Shown: positions 12,989-24,235 of the stretch, piece by piece | Position numbering within the stretch: the first letter of the stretch is position 1 | Layout of the letters: the number at the start of each line of letters is the position of its first letter | DNA from: Osedax fenrisi | Taxonomy: Eukaryota > Annelida > Polychaeta > Sabellida > Siboglinidae | Direction of reading: 5' to 3' | DNA length: 64,000 bases | Assembly: GCA_964019155.1 (NCBI GenBank) | Contig: OZ025243.1 | Location: forward strand, 28,693,871-28,757,870 | Notes under the pieces: generated by a model | Seen by the model: only the letters and a program-made list of their open reading frames with translations | The model's database searches: none | Told to the model about the DNA's origin: nothing | Position numbers and translations under genes: made by a program

Positions 12989-13665
12989 GGGGAAAGTCTC
13001 CGATTACATGCACACACTTATTTTTAATTGAATTTATGTTTTAATAGTAATATTAAATTTAAATTTAAACTTTATAGTAATTATATTAAAATAGTGTATA
13101 TTATTATTTAATATTTAGTTATTAATCAGTATGTATATAATCGAATGGAAACATGAATCCTTAATCTATATCAATGATACACAAACAACTTATGACATAT
13201 TTTAAAGTAAAATACTGATCTATTTTGATTGGATATTATAAATCACATGGGGTCGGTATTAGGGTAATTTAGGGGGTCGGTATTAGTAAAATCATATGGG
13301 TTGCTATAATTAAGATATGTTGGTTAATAGTTATTCAAATTGAATTATTTGTATAATAGTTATAAACATTTTATTGATCTACAATATTATGTGCATTATT
13401 AAGTTTTCATTTAATTAATAAAGTATTTACAATGATTTAAAAAAAGTTATTATTCAAATATTTAAAAAGTAAAAACATAATATTACATTTTATCAAATAA
13501 CAATTGTAGGATTGAATATTTTGTAAAACAATATACTTATTCATATGTATATTCATTACATTACTAACAGTTCATGTATATATAATTTTTTAATATCTCT
13601 TATAATTACTGAGATACGAGAGGGAGTCGGTATTAGGAAGGGGTCGGTAATCGGAGACTTTCCCT
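12989..13665. mobile_element. GGGGAAAGT-ended MITE, copy 1
   Basis: Terminal inverted repeats of about 19 bp: 12,989 begins ggggaaagtctccgattac, and 13,647-13,665 is its complement with one end mismatch. The flanks share TATA, a possible target duplication. Inside, 'ggggtcggtatta'-type motifs recur near both ends. No transposase is visible, so it is non-autonomous. Its ends resemble those of the copies at 25,321, 26,933 and 61,321. Confidence 0.8.
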
Positions 13666-14510
13666 TATATATATTTATATATAGAGAGTTTTTAATAACA
13701 TACGAATATGTATATAATTTCTTATAGGTAGTAATCTCCTATACTATCATATATATATATATATATATATATATAGTAATGTACATGTGATATGTATATA
13801 TATATATATTGGGCGCATATATTCGCATACGTTCTAAGTACACCCATATATAGTACAATATAGGTATGTTGTAGTGGTATTTATTCATATTGTGTACGAT
13901 ATCTATGACAATTACCATTGTTATACGTCATACATTACGTCATACCTTACGTTAGGCTGAAACGAATCAATATATCAATAGAATAATAGGTTACATTGAA
14001 GTTTAACTCTAAAACTGTAGTTATATATAGATCATTGTTAGTTATTTTTAGCTTATAGATATCAGTCATTCATCCTTGACTACGTACTCATTACACATTG
14101 TTTGTATCACATTTATGATGGTCAAAATACATCTTCATGGCTACCTTTCAACTTATACACTTGTCTGGTTATATATATATACATACAAGTATTACATGGT
14201 TTTTAAATATCCATATCTGCTAAATCCCTCTTCAACTTAATTAATATATATATGCAATAAAATATCCTATATTCTACCATGATTAACCAAAAATACAATA
14301 ACACATCTATAGTCCTCAATAACACATGTTAATATAATAACATATCATGGTTACTCGTTTCACTCTAGACTAAATCTCTAACATGAGTATAAGCTTATAC
14401 TTTAATATATGTAAATAATCTAATATATGAGTAAGAGAGAATTCGTTGTATTCGAAAATATCTACTAAGTATATATTTTATTCTATTATAGGGTTCTATA
14501 TAGGGTTTAC
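13666..14510. other. AT-rich intronic stretch
   Basis: I see nothing beyond short TA arrays (13,748-13,774 and 13,794-13,809). Confidence 0.5.
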
Positions 14511-14541
14511 TGCCGAGCAAGCTCGACATGGTAAGGTGGGG
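14511..14541 (+). mobile_element. 3' scrap of LINE-1 type element
   Basis: 'gccgagcaagctcgacatgg' followed by 'taaggtggggtaa' nearly repeats the last bases of the LINE ending at 7,850. Only the 3' tip is present. Confidence 0.6.
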
Positions 14542-14729
14542 TAAGTATATAGGTTTAGACTCTGGTATTCTCACGACTTGAATATCATAAATATGTCCTC
14601 CATGCACTTTATACAGAATTATCAACTGATTAAAAAAATTTCATAAAGATCTTCATAGGTTTTGTTAATTTAAAAAGGTTTATATGGAACAAATAACATA
14701 TATATATATGTATAAAGCATAACATAAAC

Positions 14730-14865
14730 CTTACACACTTCTTTGTAACCACACTGACTGTAACTTTTGCATACATCCGGACATACGTATTCGGCGAGGA
14801 ATATGTCCCCCTCTTTTAGGTAGTTCTGACGTATGCAAATAAAGAGGAACAGTCCGCTGGCTAAA
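14730..14865 (-). CDS. P2 exon 6: first half of cysteine module Z3
   Basis: A 136-nt exon, one base then 45 codons (phase 2 in, phase 0 out). The acceptor is cccacag and the donor is AAG|GTTTAT. It reads LASGLFLFICIRQNY, then EYVCPDVCKSYSQC and GYKEVCK. The P1 exon at 50,102-50,237 has exactly the same length and phases and the same CPxxC pattern after a hydrophobic GMLLFVCSM stretch. The hydrophobic run is too short to call a membrane helix with confidence. The upstream exon B3 ends in phase 2, so the frame joins. Confidence 0.7.
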
Positions 14866-14875
14866 CTGTGGGTGA

Positions 14876-14952
14876 GAAATGTGTTAGAGATGTGTTATAG
14901 ATGTGTTAGAGATGTGTTAGAGCTATATTAGATATGTGTTAGAGATGTGTCG
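14876..14952. repeat. Short 11-bp minisatellite array related to the 51-kb array
   Basis: About seven units of 'gttagagatgt' on the plus strand, with variants. The complement, ctctaacacat, differs by one base from the ctctaacacgt unit at 50,941-51,500. The array lies just upstream (in transcript sense) of P2 exon 6. Confidence 0.85.
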
Positions 14953-14965
14953 ATGACACGGTGTT

Positions 14966-15672
14966 GAACGCTTATCTATATTTATGTGTATTATACAGAA
15001 AGTATTTTTATTATGTTGTATTAGTTTCTTATTGACCAAAAATATGGAATAATATAAACTCAGACATACACAAATCTAAATCAAAATCAATTTTCGGAAA
15101 AAAAAATAATGAAAAATGTATTGCTAATTACAATTAAAATCAAACTTTTTTCAAATTCCTTTTATGATATCATTTTCAACCTGACCTTTATATAAAAAAA
15201 ATAAGACTAAACAAATTTGTTTTGTTGATGATATAGTTATATAACTATTTTTTATATTTTAGACCTTAATATAAAAATAATAAATTTTAACAAATAATAA
15301 TTGTATTCTTATTGTCTTTTATTCTTATTTACTTTTATAATACAATATGTTGTTGTTAATCATTTTATATGACAACAATGAAACTCATATAAACCTTAAT
15401 ATGTATTGTATTTATATTCTAATAACATTTATAGAAACTTACTTTTTATCACTACTAATTTATTATTGATTTATTTATATTTTTTTTAAACTTAGTTTTT
15501 CTGTTCAGTATAGTTTCCTTATTTGTTATTTTATATGTTGGTCTTATTATTTAGTATCATAATTTAAATTATTTTAATAATGCTTTTGTATTTTTAACTC
15601 ATTTTTATCTTCTATTTTATAGTTTATTTAATTATAATTATTAAATGATGATTTAATCAATAACAAATTAAC
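14966..15672. other. AT-rich intronic stretch
   Basis: I see no gene, element or tandem array in this part of the P2 intron. Confidence 0.5.
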
Positions 15673-16026
15673 ATCCCAGTAAGTAAAGTAATCAGTGATA
15701 GTGGTTAAATTATAGTTTGATCATCATCATGATTTGTGATTAACTAATCATAATACGATTATAATCATATTACAATCATTGATATGCAACTATGCTTTGA
15801 TTACGAACTACACTTCTAAATCATTGATTTTAATACGATTGTAATCAATGATTGTTAACTGATTACTAACATTGATTCATGATCTGTTGGTAATCATTGA
15901 TTGTAATACGATTGTAATCGAATCAAAATATGAGATCGTAATCAATACATAGCCCCATGATTGTAATGTGATTACTTGTTGGATTGTAATCTGATTACGA
16001 TCTTTGATTACTTTAGTTACTGGGAT
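15673..16026. mobile_element. Folded-back MITE with ATCCCAGTAA ends
   Basis: Inverted ends of 22 bp: atcccagtaagtaaagtaat at 15,673, and its complement with one mismatch ending at 16,026. The interior is packed with GATTGTAATC, TGATTAC and GTAATCA words in both orientations. The whole 354 bp can therefore fold on itself many ways. There is no coding capacity. Confidence 0.75.
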
Positions 16027-16081
16027 ATATCACTATTTTATAATATTATATTCATATTAGTATAAACAGGAAGTCAACCTT

Positions 16082-16097
<16 letters not shown>

Positions 16098-16136
<39 letters not shown>
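16098..16136. repeat. (TA)n microsatellite
   Basis: TA array following a short (TTA)n run. Confidence 0.95.
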
Positions 16137-16142
<6 letters not shown>

Positions 16143-16344
16143 CCAAAATATTCCTATTCCATTATTTATATAGCTTTTATTAAATTATTTGATTTCTGTT
16201 AAATTATTCTTTAAATGTTTAAGTTAAATTAAGGGTAATTGTATCTACAAGCAACGATGCTTCTACAATTATAAAGGTACTTAAACCTAATTCTTATAAT
16301 ACTTATAATAACAATAATAATGTGTATATATGTCATTATCTAAC

Positions 16345-16438
16345 TCTTCGGCTGATATAGAACCAGGTTTTCCAAAATCTGCATTGTGTATTTCAGAAAC
16401 TTGTTTATACATGTTGATTAGTGTGTCATGTAGGGCAC
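16345..16438 (-). CDS. P2 exon 5: module Y2
   Basis: A 94-nt exon, phase 1 in and phase 2 out. The acceptor is ttactaag and the donor is GAAGA|GTTAGA. It reads ALHDTLINMYKQVSEIHN, then a GSISAEE end. The P1 partner at 50,572-50,692 reads TLYEKLQRLYADLAVMHN, then VTSEE. Both stop at the same GAAGA before GTTAG. Without splicing the frame would reach a stop at 16,287. The matching donor in both genes makes an internal exon more likely than a terminal one. Confidence 0.7.
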
Positions 16439-16462
16439 CTTAGTAATATTGTATATTATTAG

Positions 16463-16504
<42 letters not shown>

Positions 16505-17201
16505 TATATGTAATATTAAAAATTGGGATTATTTGTAGTTCAAATTAAATATATTAAAACTTAATGATATTTATTAGGTATTTATTCTAAAATATTTACT
16601 TAAAATTAAGTTAAACAATAATAAACTAAAATCTCATGTATTCTTGACATTTGTTTCATAATATATAAGTTATGTTATAATATATTATGGAAAAAATTAT
16701 GGAATAATTTAAATAATTGTTATACATGAAAGAGACCAATAAATTATTAAAATTATTAAAATGTTTACAAAATATATAGAGTAAATCGTAGAATAATCAG
16801 TAGATAAATACTTTATTTAATGTTCATGCATGAATAACATGGTATTCACCTATTTTAAAAGTGGTATCTATATAAGTCATCTATGTCTCAATATATCTTA
16901 TACGTTAGTTTATTTCGGATATTAGGTATATATGTTTATTATTAACTTATTATATATATGCCAGTTTAGATATTTATATCGCGTATTCAGTATTCAATTA
17001 TCAGTATTAATATTTAACAGATATTTTTCTCAGTTGTCTATATTTTTATTGTTATTATTATATCTATTTTTGTTTATTTTAGTTTTATTTTTCATATTAA
17101 TATTTTTTATATTATTATGTCATATACTGTTTGATTGGTATCTATACCTTCAATAATCATTCTATAATAAGCTGGGTGTTAATAAAATATTATAGTATTA
17201 T

Positions 17202-17232
<31 letters not shown>

Positions 17233-17245
17233 TAAATATAAACTG

Positions 17246-17283
<38 letters not shown>

Positions 17284-17294
17284 GAAAGTAATAC

Positions 17295-17483
17295 CTTTTT
17301 GACCTAATTGAGTATACATATGGAAGTAAAAATCTCCATTTTTGTACCTATCGTTACGTACGGATGACGGGTAACGCGAGAAAATCTCGCTAAACGAGAA
17401 TCTGCGAGAGAAACCTTTCCGCAAGATATTCTTGTACCCGGATACCACGTTCCAAGGGTTCGGCTCCATTGTTTCGGACATCA
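17295..17483 (-). CDS. P2 exon 4: module X2
   Basis: A 189-nt exon, phase 1 in and out. The acceptor is cacactcag and the donor is AAAAG|GTATTA. It reads EPNPWNVVSGYKNILRKGFS, then RRFSFSEIF. Its P1 partner (51,646-51,834) is also 189 nt with the same phases and shares NPW, V-x-GY, L-x-KGF and R. I do not know this module outside the two genes. It is GC-richer than the surrounding intron. Confidence 0.75.
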
Positions 17484-17565
17484 CTGAGTGTGGTGTATGT
17501 ACGTGTGTTAGATACTAGACGTGCAACAATGTTAATGAATAGTGTACATCATATATATATAATAA

Positions 17566-17727
17566 TATATAGTTTATTAGGTAAACAACAACAATAATAA
17601 ACAATAATATGGAAGAAAAAATAGATATGAATTGATACACAAATCGACGTATTACAAAAATTAAAATTAGGTTTAAAGTTAATAACAAAACGCCTTGGTT
17701 TATGCATGCCGAACAATATATGTATAT
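17566..17727. repeat. 160-bp repeat shared with 53.5 kb, copy 1
   Basis: The segment between 'tatatagtttattaggtaaa' and 'gtttatgcatgccgaac' is close to 90 percent identical by eye to 53,518-53,676. Here it lies in the intron upstream of P2 exon 4, and there upstream of P1 exon 3. On the minus strand both keep an open frame beginning MHKPRRFVI. Differences are not concentrated at third codon positions, so the frame is probably incidental. Confidence 0.8.
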
Positions 17728-18227
17728 ATATATATATATACAAATTATAAGACATAAGTTTTGATAAATATATAATACATAATGATATTATTGAAAATAT
17801 AAATGGATTGTTAACTTGTGACATATATGGTAAGTTTGTTATATTATATGTATCATATTAATTTACTTTTCAATATGTACAACTATATAGCAGGTAACAA
17901 TTATTAGATTATAAATGTATTGATTCCATATGAAAACATTATTTCAATTGAATATAAATTGTTATAGTTAATATGATCAACTTTTACTACATTACATATG
18001 TATTACTTTCCAAATTTCATAATTTATTTATTAAATATATTGTGAATACATAATTCATTATTTAATATTTATGTTAGTTTAATTAATATTATGATTATTA
18101 TTAATAATAATAGTAAAAGGTTTATCGTAAAGTATAATTACATATACCTATATAGTGTAAATCTCTCTTTAAGAAACATCTTTATAAGAAAAACCATTTT
18201 AAACCCATTCTTCAACCTTTTCCAAAT

Positions 18228-18811
18228 TAAAAAACCTCTTTATAAAAAAATATTCTATAAGAAAAACTTCTTTATAAGAAACTTATTGTATACAAATATA
18301 ACAAATAATTATATATAAAAATAAATAGAAGTATTTTATATTGATAATAATTATAGAAATTAATTAATAATTTTGTATCATATATTTTTCTTTATTACAA
18401 ATATTTGATATTACATAAATAACTCAAATTGAATTAAAAAATAATTAATAAATATTATTATTATACTTGAAAATATTTTGAATTAATTCAAAGTAATTAA
18501 TAAATATAAGGATATTCAATAATATGTATTAATTCATTTTAATTAATTCAAATAAATTCAAGGATAATAATAACATTTATTAATTTTTATTTTTATTAAA
18601 TTTGAATTATTTATGTAATATAATATATTTGTAAGAAAGAAAAATGTATGATAACCAATTATTAATTAATTTCTATAATTATTATCAATATACAATACTT
18701 CTATTTATTTTATATATATTTATTTGTTATATTAATACAAATTTGTATACAATAAGTTTCTTATAAAGAGGTTTTTCTTATATAATATTTTCTTATAAAG
18801 AGGTTTTTTAA
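18228..18811. mobile_element. Large palindrome (foldback element)
   Basis: The left half (from 'aaaaaacctctttataa') and the complement of the right half (ending 'ttataaagaggttttttaa') match along about 290 bp each, with the centre near 18,515. The arms share stretches such as 'ataataattatagaaattaa'. No coding frame is present. The element lies in the P2 intron between exons 3 and 4, about 135 bp from exon 3. Confidence 0.8.
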
Positions 18812-18859
18812 CGTGAAAAATGTTGAATTCCAACCAAATGTGTGTAATATATTATTATA

Positions 18860-18896
<37 letters not shown>

Positions 18897-18947
18897 TAAC
18901 AAACAAATAATTATTCAAAAAGAAGAAATACTGACATTCATCTTTAC

Positions 18948-19170
18948 TATTATTTTCTGTTTCCGAGTTCACGCAAATACCAAGTTTATCATTAAAGTGT
19001 TCCCCGTCATGTACGCAACTGCATTCTCGGCTGCTGACGAAGATTCCGGCGTTCAACAGTTTGCAATTGAACGCTTCTTTATTCCTTCTGAACATTGCGC
19101 AAGTTGACTGATGGTCTCGGTTGCACGGGTTCGGACAATACAATGGGCGATATTTAAATAAATCCGTACT
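18948..19170 (-). CDS. P2 exon 3: cysteine module Z2
   Basis: A 223-nt exon, phase 0 in and phase 1 out. The acceptor is atgatttag and the donor is AATA|GTAAAG. It reads STDLFKYRPLYCPNPC, then STCAMFRRNKEAFNCKLL, SSRECSC and LGICVN. The P1 partner at 53,201-53,435 shows YCPHVC, NTCAQFRVN, FTC, RQCYC and KICVN. The pattern is C-P-x2-C, C, C, C-x-C, C, with seven cysteines as in an extracellular disulfide-rich domain. I do not assign a family. The exon begins only about 70 bp from the hAT-like insertion at 19,239. Confidence 0.75.
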
Positions 19171-19360
19171 CTAAATCATTATTTATATTAGTAATGTAAT
19201 GTGAGTAAACTGCTATATATAATAACTTTTAGTAAATATTAGTGTTGGAAATTTTCAGATTTTTCACTCATTCGAAGGTTTCGAATAGTAAATAAATACA
19301 CTTCGAAGGTTTCAAATAATATTATTTTTATTAAATTAAGTATTCGAAGGTTTCGAATAG

Positions 19361-19510
19361 TGTAGTAATATGTTATAGGTTGTCACTTTGTAGCTGCCTA
19401 TTCGGGTATGACGCTAAGCCACACCCATTATATGTATCTTTAGATGATACATACATTCTGGTCCTGGATACCAACTAGGTTAGTTATACTCATAATAGGC
19501 AGTTATTACA
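19361..19510 (+). repeat. 5' LTR
   Basis: 150 bp beginning TGTAGTAATATG and ending AGTTATTACA. It is nearly identical to 24,086-24,235 and shows the TG..CA ends usual for LTRs. Confidence 0.95.
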
Positions 19511-19524
19511 TGGTGACAGCGGGC
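19511..19524 (+). other. Primer-binding site
   Basis: TGGTGACAGCGGGC directly follows the 5' LTR. A TGG start is what a tRNA 3' CCA end requires. I did not identify the tRNA. Confidence 0.7.
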
Positions 19525-20205
19525 TTAATTAAGAACCCTATAACATATATCATATAAATCAGTGTATTTATAACATTTATAACATATTATATATAAATTA
19601 ACTATATTAAATATTAATATAAATCAGTGAATTATTATTAATATTATATATTATTACATAGTATTGTGTTATTATTATATACTATATAATATAGTATATT
19701 TATATATATATATATATATATATATTATACCTTAGATATAGTATACCATATAAAGTGGTAGGAAAAGTAATATATATATATATATATATATATAAATATA
19801 TATATTTAGAGAATAAATTTGAACATATTAAAAGTATAAATATTTAGTATATATATCAGATTTTATAAATCAGTGAATTTATTTATTTCTATAGAAAACC
19901 TAGATATTTTATAAATCAGTGAATTTATTTATTTCTATAGAAACCTAGATATTTTATAAATTAGTGAATTTATTTAATATATAGAACATCTAGATCTTTT
20001 TTAAATCAGTGATTATATTATATATATATGTAGTTTATATATAGTTATTATTACATATTCTATAGTATAATATATATTCCTATATAATTATATACGGAGA
20101 ATATTATTAAAAATTATTATTATAATTATTATATATTATATTGCGAATTATTATAATTATTATATATTATATTGTGATTATTATTGTTAATTATTGTAAG
20201 GAGAG

Positions 20206-23200
20206 ATGTCAGAGTACAGAATACCCGAGAAATTAAATACAGATAATACCAGTGCTATAGAATGGAAGAGATGGATTCAAGCCTTTGAAATATATGAATG
20301 TGCAGCAGAGCTGGAAGAAAAGAAGGATAAAGTCAAGGTATCAATATTCCTAAATAGTATAGGTCCAGACGGAGTAGAAATATTTAACTCATTTAAAGAA
20401 GAAACCTTTGAAAGAACGGAAAATGAAAAAAAGATAACTATAAAAGGCAAAGAAGATCTAGAATGGATCAAGAATAAGTTTGAAAGTTATTTCATACCAA
20501 AGAAAAATACAACATACGAGAGATATGTTTTTTTCAAAAGAGATCAAACCGAAGGAGAATCAATAGAATTATATTATTCGGAACTGAAGAATTTGGCAAA
20601 AACATGCGAATTCCAGGATCTGAAAGATTCCCTCATTAAGGACAGATTAATAATAGGAATGACAGATGAAAATATAAGGCAAATATTTTTGCAAGAGGCT
20701 GCTCAGTATGAGTTAACCGCAGAAAAGATTGTAGAAACAGTTAAAATAAAAGAAACTAGCATATTACAAGTTAAGGCGATTAATCACGATGCTAAGGAAA
20801 GTATAGATTACATCAAAGATAAAACGAGAAAATACAAGAAATTCGAAAATAAAAAGAAAACGCACAACATCGAAACGAAAAATAACAAGAAGTGTGGAAG
20901 ATGTAATTTAGAGCATCCACCAAAACAATGTAGAGCGTTCAATCAAAAATGTAAAAAAATTGGACATTGGGCAATATGTTGTAAAAACCATTGCAGAGAA
21001 ACGAATGAAATTATAAAGGAAAACATAAAGTTCCTAGGTGAAATAAAGGAAAGTATAAATCAAAAAGAGGAATATTGGACAAGAAGAGTAGGACTTAAAA
21101 TAGGAAGTTACCAAGAACAAGTATCTTTAAAAATAGATACAGGTGCTAGCGTTACAGTGATACCGTTTAGCAAATCTTTACCCAAGATGAGACAATCGAC
21201 AACAATTCTTAAAGGTCCTAATAATACTCATATAGAAGTTATAGGATGTTTTGATGCGATTGTCACCTATAAAGGAAAATCCATGAAAGAAGAGATATTT
21301 ATACTAGAAAAACAAACCGTAGGGCTATTATCCAGAAGATTATCAGTAGGACTTGGAATAGTAAAACTAATTGATGAAATCGATAATAGACTTTTTGAAG
21401 GTTTAGGAAGCTTAGAATATACATATAAGATAGAGATGAACGATAATATTAAACCAACTTCTATATATGTACCAAGACAAGTACCCATACACCAACAAGA
21501 AAAAGTTAAGGAAGAACTAGATAGGATGATGAGTTTAAACGTCATCGAAGAAGCCAATAGTCCAACAGATTGGTGTAGCCCAATGGTAGTGGCCATCAAG
21601 GGAAACGGGAAGATTCGTATATGCACCGATATGACGAAATTCAACAAAGCAGTAAAGAGGGAAGTATATCCGATGGCAACAGTTGAGAGTAGCTTAGCCA
21701 AGATTAAGGGCAAAATATTCAGTAAGCTAGACGCAAACTCAGGGTTTTGGCAAATACCCTTAGAGGAAAGCTCACAGAAATTGACAACATTCTTAACGCC
21801 ATGGGGACGGTTTTATTATAAAAAACTACCTTTTGGACTTACATCAGCCCCTGAAATATTCTGTAGAGAGATGGACAGAATTCTAAAAGATCGCAAAGGA
21901 GTGGTGATACACATGGACGATGTACTAGTTATGGGTGAAAATAAAGAAGAACATGATACAAGACTAGATGCAGTATTGAATAAAATAAGTAAAGCAGGAA
22001 TGACATTAAACAGAGAGAAATGTTCATTTGGTTCTATAAAAGTAGAATTTTTAGGATTTAAAATCAGTGGTGATGGGATACAAGCTGGAGAAAAAATTCA
22101 AGGAATTAGAGATTTTCCAGTGCCAGATTGTGTAAAAGCAGTAAGAAGTTTCCTGGGATTGATTAACCAATATTCAAGATTTAATCATGAAATAGCTACC
22201 GTCAGTGAACCAATCAGAGAGCTATTGAAAAAAGATATTGGATGGTTTTGGGATAGAGATCAAGAAATTAGTTTTGAGAAACTAAAAAAAATATTTAATG
22301 AACCTCCTATATTAGCGCACTTCGACCCAAAGAAAAAAACTATGATTACGACAGATGCTTGTAATCAAGGAATCGGGGCTGTTCTTTCCCAAATTGATTC
22401 GGAAGGAAACAGAAGAATGATTGGAGCCGCTAGTAGATCCTTAACCAGTGCTGAAAAGAATTATGCAGTGATTGAAAAAGAAGCTTTAGTAGTCGTTTGG
22501 GGTCTCGAGAAGTTTAACTATTATATTTGTGAAGCACCTATAGTTATAGAGACTGACCACAAACCTTTGATTACCCTGTTAGGACGGAAAGAAGTAGAAA
22601 AGATCCCTATAAGGATACAAAGATTTAGAATACGTTTGATGAGATATTCGGTAGAAATGGTATATATACCTGGAAAATTAAATATTGGAGCTGATGCTTT
22701 ATCAAGATATCCTTCTAAGACGACAAGTACTTCTAATATACTTGAAATTGAAGTAAATCAACTAGTAGAATCTACTTTTGTTCCTGGTGAGTCAGTAAAA
22801 CTCAATAAAATAAGAAAAATCCAAGAGGATGACGTAATAATAAAAGAAGTTATTAGTAAAATATGTAATGGATGGTCGTATAAAGACCGTAAGAATAGTG
22901 ATCTAAGCAAGTATTATGAAAATACTGTAAACTTAAGCATGACGAAAGGGTGTCTAACCTACCAGAATAGGTTAGTCATCCCTAGAACATATCAGCAAGT
23001 CATTTTAAGTGAACTACATGTAGGACACCAAGGTATATCAAAATGTCAAGCAAGAGCACGATAATGTGTGTGGTGGTTTGGGATTAGTAGAGATGTAGAA
23101 AGAATGGTAAGAAACTGTAGAACTTGTTTAATGAATATTAGGATAACAAGAGAACCTATGAAAATAATACCTGTACCAAAGAAAGCTTGGGAGATTGTTG

Positions 23201-23951
23201 GAACTGATCTTTATACCTTTAAATATAAGAAATATCTAATAATAGTAGACTATTATTCGAGATATATTGAAACTATGTTGCTGAAGAATGAACTATCAGA
23301 AACAGTTATTCTATCAATGAAATCTATATTTTCAAGACATGGAATACCAGAGACTGTCGTTTCTGATAACGGAAGACAGTTTTCCAGCAAAGAATTTAAA
23401 GAATTCTCCCAAAGTTACAGTTTTCAACATATTACGTCATCACCCAAGCACCCTCAAGGAAATTCAGTTGCAGAAAGGGGAGTTCAAAAATAAAGAATAT
23501 ATTAAGTAAAGAAGATGATCCATACTTAGGATTATTGGCTTATAGAAGCACACCTTTAAGCTTTGGAATATCGCCTGCTGAATTGTTAATGGGGAGAAGA
23601 CTGAATACAACGGTACCTGAGATACCGAAAGGATTAAGAAGAATTAATCAACCGAAATTTATTAAATTTAATAAAGAAAATAAAGAAAACAATAAGAAAT
23701 ACCGAGATAATAAGTATACTATAGAAAAGAGAGAACTAGAGAACAACGAAGAAGTATTTGTTAAAGATCTACGGAAAGTAGCCAAAATAGCATATAGATC
23801 TCCAGAGAGTGATCGATCATATGTCTTAGATACCGACAAAAGGTTTATAAGACGTAATAGACAAATGATTATACCATTAAAGAATACCTCTTACGTAACT
23901 CGGTCAGGAAGAATTTCAAAACCACCTGATCGATTAATAGAGATTAACTAA
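20206..23951 (+). pseudogene. Ty3/gypsy gag-pol, two breaks
   Basis: One frame runs 20,206-23,064. Gag occupies about residues 1-225. Next are CCHC-type knuckles (CGRCNLEHPPKQC; the second, near KKIGHWAICC, lacks a cysteine) and a protease with IDTGAS near residue 311. The reverse transcriptase has FSKLDANSGFWQIPL and the catalytic IHMDD box near 568. RNase H begins near 710 (TTDACNQG). The integrase zinc finger starts HVGHQGISKC. A single TAA at 23,062 interrupts the finger, which continues in frame. Catalytic D, D and E are visible in GTDLY, SDNGRQF and NSVAERG. A one-base loss in an A-run near 23,490 shifts the frame, and the C-terminus then runs to 23,951. Confidence 0.93.
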
Positions 23952-24072
23952 GATACGGGAAGAGGGTGGTGGGTATATTATTTATGTGTTGTTCATTATT
24001 TAGTTTATTATTATTATTATTATTATTATTTTAGTTAAATATAATAATCAAGGTATTTGAATATTATTAATC

Positions 24073-24085
24073 TTAAGAAGGGAGA
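24073..24085 (+). other. Polypurine tract
   Basis: aagaagggaga lies immediately before the 3' LTR, where plus-strand DNA synthesis is primed. Confidence 0.75.
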
Positions 24086-24235
24086 TGTAGTAATATGTTA
24101 TAGGCTGTCACTTTGTAGCTGCCTATTCGGGTATGACGCTAAGCCACACCCATTATATGTATCTTTAGATGATACATACATTCTGGTCCTGGATACCAAC
24201 TAGGTTAGTTATACTCATAATAGGCAGTTATTACA
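24086..24235 (+). repeat. 3' LTR
   Basis: 150 bp, nearly identical to the 5' LTR at 19,361-19,510. It is followed by resumption of the interrupted MITE repeat. Confidence 0.95.

Larger units (their letters stand above)
19361..24235 (+). mobile_element. Ty3/gypsy LTR retrotransposon
   Basis: A complete but inactivated element of 4,875 bp with two 150-bp LTRs, a primer-binding site, one gag-pol frame (protease, reverse transcriptase, RNase H, integrase) and a polypurine tract. It is inserted inside the hAT-like MITE. The flanking bases atag and ttag suggest a short target duplication with one change. The two LTRs differ at about one position by eye (19,380 region 'aggttg' versus 'aggctg'), so the insertion is young. 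There is no envelope frame. Confidence 0.92.
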
